Below are positions 61,804-64,000 of a stretch of 64,000 nt of DNA, piece by piece; within the stretch, counting starts at the first letter, position 1; every line of letters begins with the position of its first letter. The position numbers and the translations under genes were made by a program. The DNA lies in assembly GCF_900108085.1 (NCBI RefSeq), contig NZ_FNVR01000008.1, forward strand, positions 1 through 64,000, written 5' to 3'. The notes under the pieces were generated by a model. It did no database searches, was not told the DNA's origin, and saw only the letters and a program-made list of their open reading frames with translations. The DNA is from Algoriphagus boritolerans DSM 17298 = JCM 18970 (lineage in GTDB: Bacteria > Bacteroidota > Bacteroidia > Cytophagales > Cyclobacteriaceae).

Positions 61804-62745
61804 ATGACAAACCGAAGAAACTTTATCAAATCAGCCGGCCTTGCCACCGCGGCAGTGGGCTTTGGGCTTCCCCAATTTTCATTTAACATGAAAAAGGCGG
61901 ATCTATTCAAAATTTCCCTTGCCGAATGGTCACTTAATCGACCACTTTTTGCAGGAAAAATGAATCATCTGGACTTTGCCATCGAGGCTAAAAAACATGG
62001 AATCGATGCAGTAGAGTATGTGAATCAGTTTTTCAAAGACAAAGCGACTGACACGGCCTATCTCCAGGAAATGAAAACCCGTGCGGACGGCGAAGGCGTG
62101 ACTTCCGTGCTCATCATGATCGATGGTGAAGGACAACTCGGGGCTGCCACCTCTGCGGAGCGAGCGGAAACCGTGGAAAAACACAAAAAGTGGGTAGAAG
62201 CTGCCAAGTTTTTAGGTTGCCATGCCATTAGAGTAAATGCCTACACTGCTGTTCCATATAGTACTGATCCCAAAGTGGAAAAGCAGGCCATCGATGTATG
62301 CAGCTCTACCTTGAGAAGAATCTGTCAGTTTGCCAATGACTTTGACATCGATGTAATCGTGGAAAACCATGGAGGATTCTCAAGCAACGGAAAGTGGCTG
62401 GCAGAATTGATCAAAGAAACAGCTCATCCAAGAGCAGGAACACTTCCGGATTTTGGAAATTTTGTCTTGCTTCGAGAAGGCGACAAAATTTCCAGCTACG
62501 ATTCCTATCGGGGTGTAGATGAACTGATGCCAATGGCAAAAGGTGTGAGCTTAAAACCAAAAGTTTGGGATGATATGGGGAAAGAGCATCCTTTGGACTA
62601 TGAGCGAATGATGAAAATCGTGGTTGGTCACAAGTTCAACGGCTATGTGGGAATCGAACATGGGGATCAAGATCGAGAATGGGAAAGTATCGAAGAAATC
62701 CGAGTCAATCTGGATATGATCCGACGGACACTTTCCAATGCTTAA
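61804..62745 (+). CDS. sugar phosphate isomerase/epimerase-like TIM barrel, Tat-exported
   Basis: A 313-residue protein with a Tat-type signal (NRRNFIKSAGLATAAVGFGL). The xylose isomerase-like TIM barrel has ISLAEWSLNRPL, the metal-ligand segments IDVIVENHGGFSSN and GTLPDFGNF, and NGYVGIEHGDQ. It probably interconverts ketoses and aldoses, or acts on an oxidised sugar intermediate, with the preceding oxidoreductase. Gap 88 bp. Followed by a terminator. Confidence 0.85.
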   Translation: MTNRRNFIKSAGLATAAVGFGLPQFSFNMKKADLFKISLAEWSLNRPLFAGKMNHLDFAIEAKKHGIDAVEYVNQFFKDKATDTAYLQEMKTRADGEGVTSVLIMIDGEGQLGAATSAERAETVEKHKKWVEAAKFLGCHAIRVNAYTAVPYSTDPKVEKQAIDVCSSTLRRICQFANDFDIDVIVENHGGFSSNGKWLAELIKETAHPRAGTLPDFGNFVLLREGDKISSYDSYRGVDELMPMAKGVSLKPKVWDDMGKEHPLDYERMMKIVVGHKFNGYVGIEHGDQDREWESIEEIRVNLDMIRRTLSNA

Positions 62746-62754
62746 AAATTCAAG

Positions 62755-62787
62755 GAGGCTCCTCAATCAGCAGGAGCCTCTGATTTT
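62755..62787 (+). terminator. rho-independent terminator
   Basis: GAGGCTCCT / AGGAGCCTC, a 9-bp stem with an 8-nt loop, then TGATTTTT. It ends the oxidoreductase-isomerase unit. The remaining ~285 bp to the next gene are AT-rich without features. Confidence 0.85.
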
Positions 62788-63072
62788 TAAGGGTTAGGAT
62801 CTAGGGTCAATCTCAACTATTTAGGCCTATTCATTTTCAGAAAGACTTCCATTACTGATCCAGTTTGACACGTTCAACCAATGCCTTCATGAGCCTTATT
62901 TGAATTTTTTAAGGATTTTTCCATTTATCGATACCAATGTTTTCCCACTTTTTAAATCAGACAAATTACTCATTCCTGTGGGGATTTAGAGAAATAAAAA
63001 GCATTCAATAATAATTAGTGAATCACTTGCATTCTCAGAAGGGATATTGTAATTTGAGGAAATTTTAAAATT

Positions 63073-64000
63073 ATGAGGAGTTTTTTTTTAATCTGCTTTT
63101 CTCTCCTGTTGGTAATTCAAGCCAATGGTCAAACATGCGGAGACAATGGTTTCTGGAAAATAGGGTCGCAATATGGTACAAAGCGACTTTCGACTAATTG
63201 CGGAGATTTTAATTGCCATGGCTTCGCAGCAGCCTACATGGAGGGAGGACTGAATTCTGTTCCTAATTGGGGTATTTCTAATCCCGGTAGCATAACTGTT
63301 GCTTCTCAATATACTCACTCTGGGGGTGGGCCTGACCAAAATTATTTTAAAAATTCAAATCAATACATTCAGGTTTGTGATCAAAGTTTATCGAACGTAG
63401 ATGTAATTACCCAAGTATTCGGGGCAGATCCAGGTCCTCATTCGCTAGTAAGAGACAGGACAACGACATTTAACCCTAAATTCATTTCGAAGTATGGCAC
63501 AGGTAGTCCAGTTGTTGGGCATGAATTCGATTCAACATGGTATGAATTGAACTACGCAACCAAATCAGAACCTGATAAATATTATGCGTTTATAGGAAAG
63601 CTAGCCCCTTCCGCTGTTATCCCAAAGGATCAGACTAAAACAATTTCATTGCCCTCGAAATCTGGTGTAAGTTATCAATGGAGCATTATTGGAAGTACTG
63701 GAATTGTCTCCTTTACTTCGGCTACCAATGGTGCTTCTGTAACCGTCAGAGGAGATTCCTACGGAAATGTCACTTTGAAGGTAATTTTGACAGGATGCTC
63801 GGGAGTTTCCTCCAAAACACAAACTATTACCCTATCAGTACCAAATATTACTATTTCCGGAAATTACACAACTTCTACACCATCCAATCATGTCCTTGGA
63901 AACGGCAATCAAGTCCCGACTGGAAATGTGTCCACTTACCTTTCCATGTCAGGCGTAAATAATTTTGTATGGGAAAGATATCAGGGAAATCTCACCTATT
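63073..64000 (+). CDS. Cys-His-Gly secreted protein, partial (runs off the right edge)
   Basis: Open without a stop for 309 codons. Signal peptide (FFLICFSLLLVIQANGQ), then a domain with NCGDFNCHGFAAAYME, DVITQVFGADPGPHSLVRD, FISKYGTGSPVVGHEF, an Ig/PKD-like domain (QWSIIGSTGIVSFTSATN), and GNGNQVPTGNVSTYLSMSG. It is an uninterrupted paralogue of the broken gene at 40187, confirming the frame there. The Cys-His pair and later His are the likely catalytic residues of a cysteine-peptidase-like enzyme (inference). A T9SS C-terminus is expected beyond the window. Confidence 0.82.
   Translation, partial: MRSFFLICFSLLLVIQANGQTCGDNGFWKIGSQYGTKRLSTNCGDFNCHGFAAAYMEGGLNSVPNWGISNPGSITVASQYTHSGGGPDQNYFKNSNQYIQVCDQSLSNVDVITQVFGADPGPHSLVRDRTTTFNPKFISKYGTGSPVVGHEFDSTWYELNYATKSEPDKYYAFIGKLAPSAVIPKDQTKTISLPSKSGVSYQWSIIGSTGIVSFTSATNGASVTVRGDSYGNVTLKVILTGCSGVSSKTQTITLSVPNITISGNYTTSTPSNHVLGNGNQVPTGNVSTYLSMSGVNNFVWERYQGNLTY

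Overview
The window looks like chromosomal DNA from a Bacteroidota bacterium, most likely a member of the Cytophagia close to Algoriphagus/Cyclobacteriaceae. This placement is inferred from gene content: type IX secretion (T9SS) C-terminal sorting domains, DUF4293, DUF4295, DUF5522 and DUF4199 proteins, a porin next to an ammonium transporter, TonB-dependent uptake, and few Shine-Dalgarno sites. No rRNA operon, CRISPR array, prophage or intact insertion sequence is visible.

Layout. 1-12 kb: the 5' end of a tRNA leaving the left edge, a BatE-like TPR/SH3 protein, a TonB receptor, an M1 aminopeptidase, a Cys/Met-metabolism PLP enzyme, DUF4293, truA, an MsbA-like ABC exporter, cell-envelope proteins and hemE. 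12-24.7 kb: a MOSC protein with a tiny unannotated membrane protein, dnaK, a GroES-like protein, a porin with an ammonium transporter, hemB, a HAD phosphatase, ornithine aminotransferase, and the rpmB-rpmG-DUF4295 / ftsY block. 24.7-39.8 kb: an SPFH gene remnant with an Arc-like protein, a methyltransferase, a minus-strand operon (non-catalytic dihydroorotase homologue, two DUF4199 proteins, two glycosyltransferases), a degenerate GIY-YIG gene, T9SS cargo, a toxin-antitoxin pair with a nonsense codon in the antitoxin, and murF.

40-43 kb: an operon of three secreted or outer-membrane genes, the first two frameshifted. An apparently intact paralogue of the first runs off the right edge (63073-64000). 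These proteins carry an N-terminal Cys-His-Gly motif with downstream His, suggesting an uncharacterised cysteine-peptidase-like family exported by T9SS.

45.5-52 kb is the most interesting region. It is a bacteriocin-type locus with double-glycine-leader peptides in two tandem cassettes. Each cassette has the same order: a ~160-bp repeated leader region with a hairpin, precursor A, precursor B, a strong hairpin, then a CPBP (CAAX-protease-like) membrane protein. The second cassette carries an extra CPBP gene and four small membrane proteins. The exporter that should cleave and secrete the peptides is wrecked: a deletion joins the first half of the HlyD adaptor to the last third of the peptidase-ABC transporter inside the Walker A motif. 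Precursor A2 has a frameshift exactly at its Gly-Gly site. The cassettes are far more AT-rich than their surroundings, which suggests horizontal acquisition.

52-64 kb: a PD40 lipoprotein, a large S9 peptidase, a frameshifted AAA ATPase, an NfeD/flotillin membrane-microdomain pair, a dispersed hairpin repeat, a Tat-exported Gfo/Idh oxidoreductase with a sugar isomerase/epimerase-like partner, and the partial Cys-His-Gly protein. The window holds many lesions (frameshifts near 40.78, 41.15, 42.16, 49.41 and 56.78 kb; in-frame stops at 25.01 and 35.72 kb). Some could be sequencing errors, but the HlyD/ABC and SPFH deletions are too large to be.
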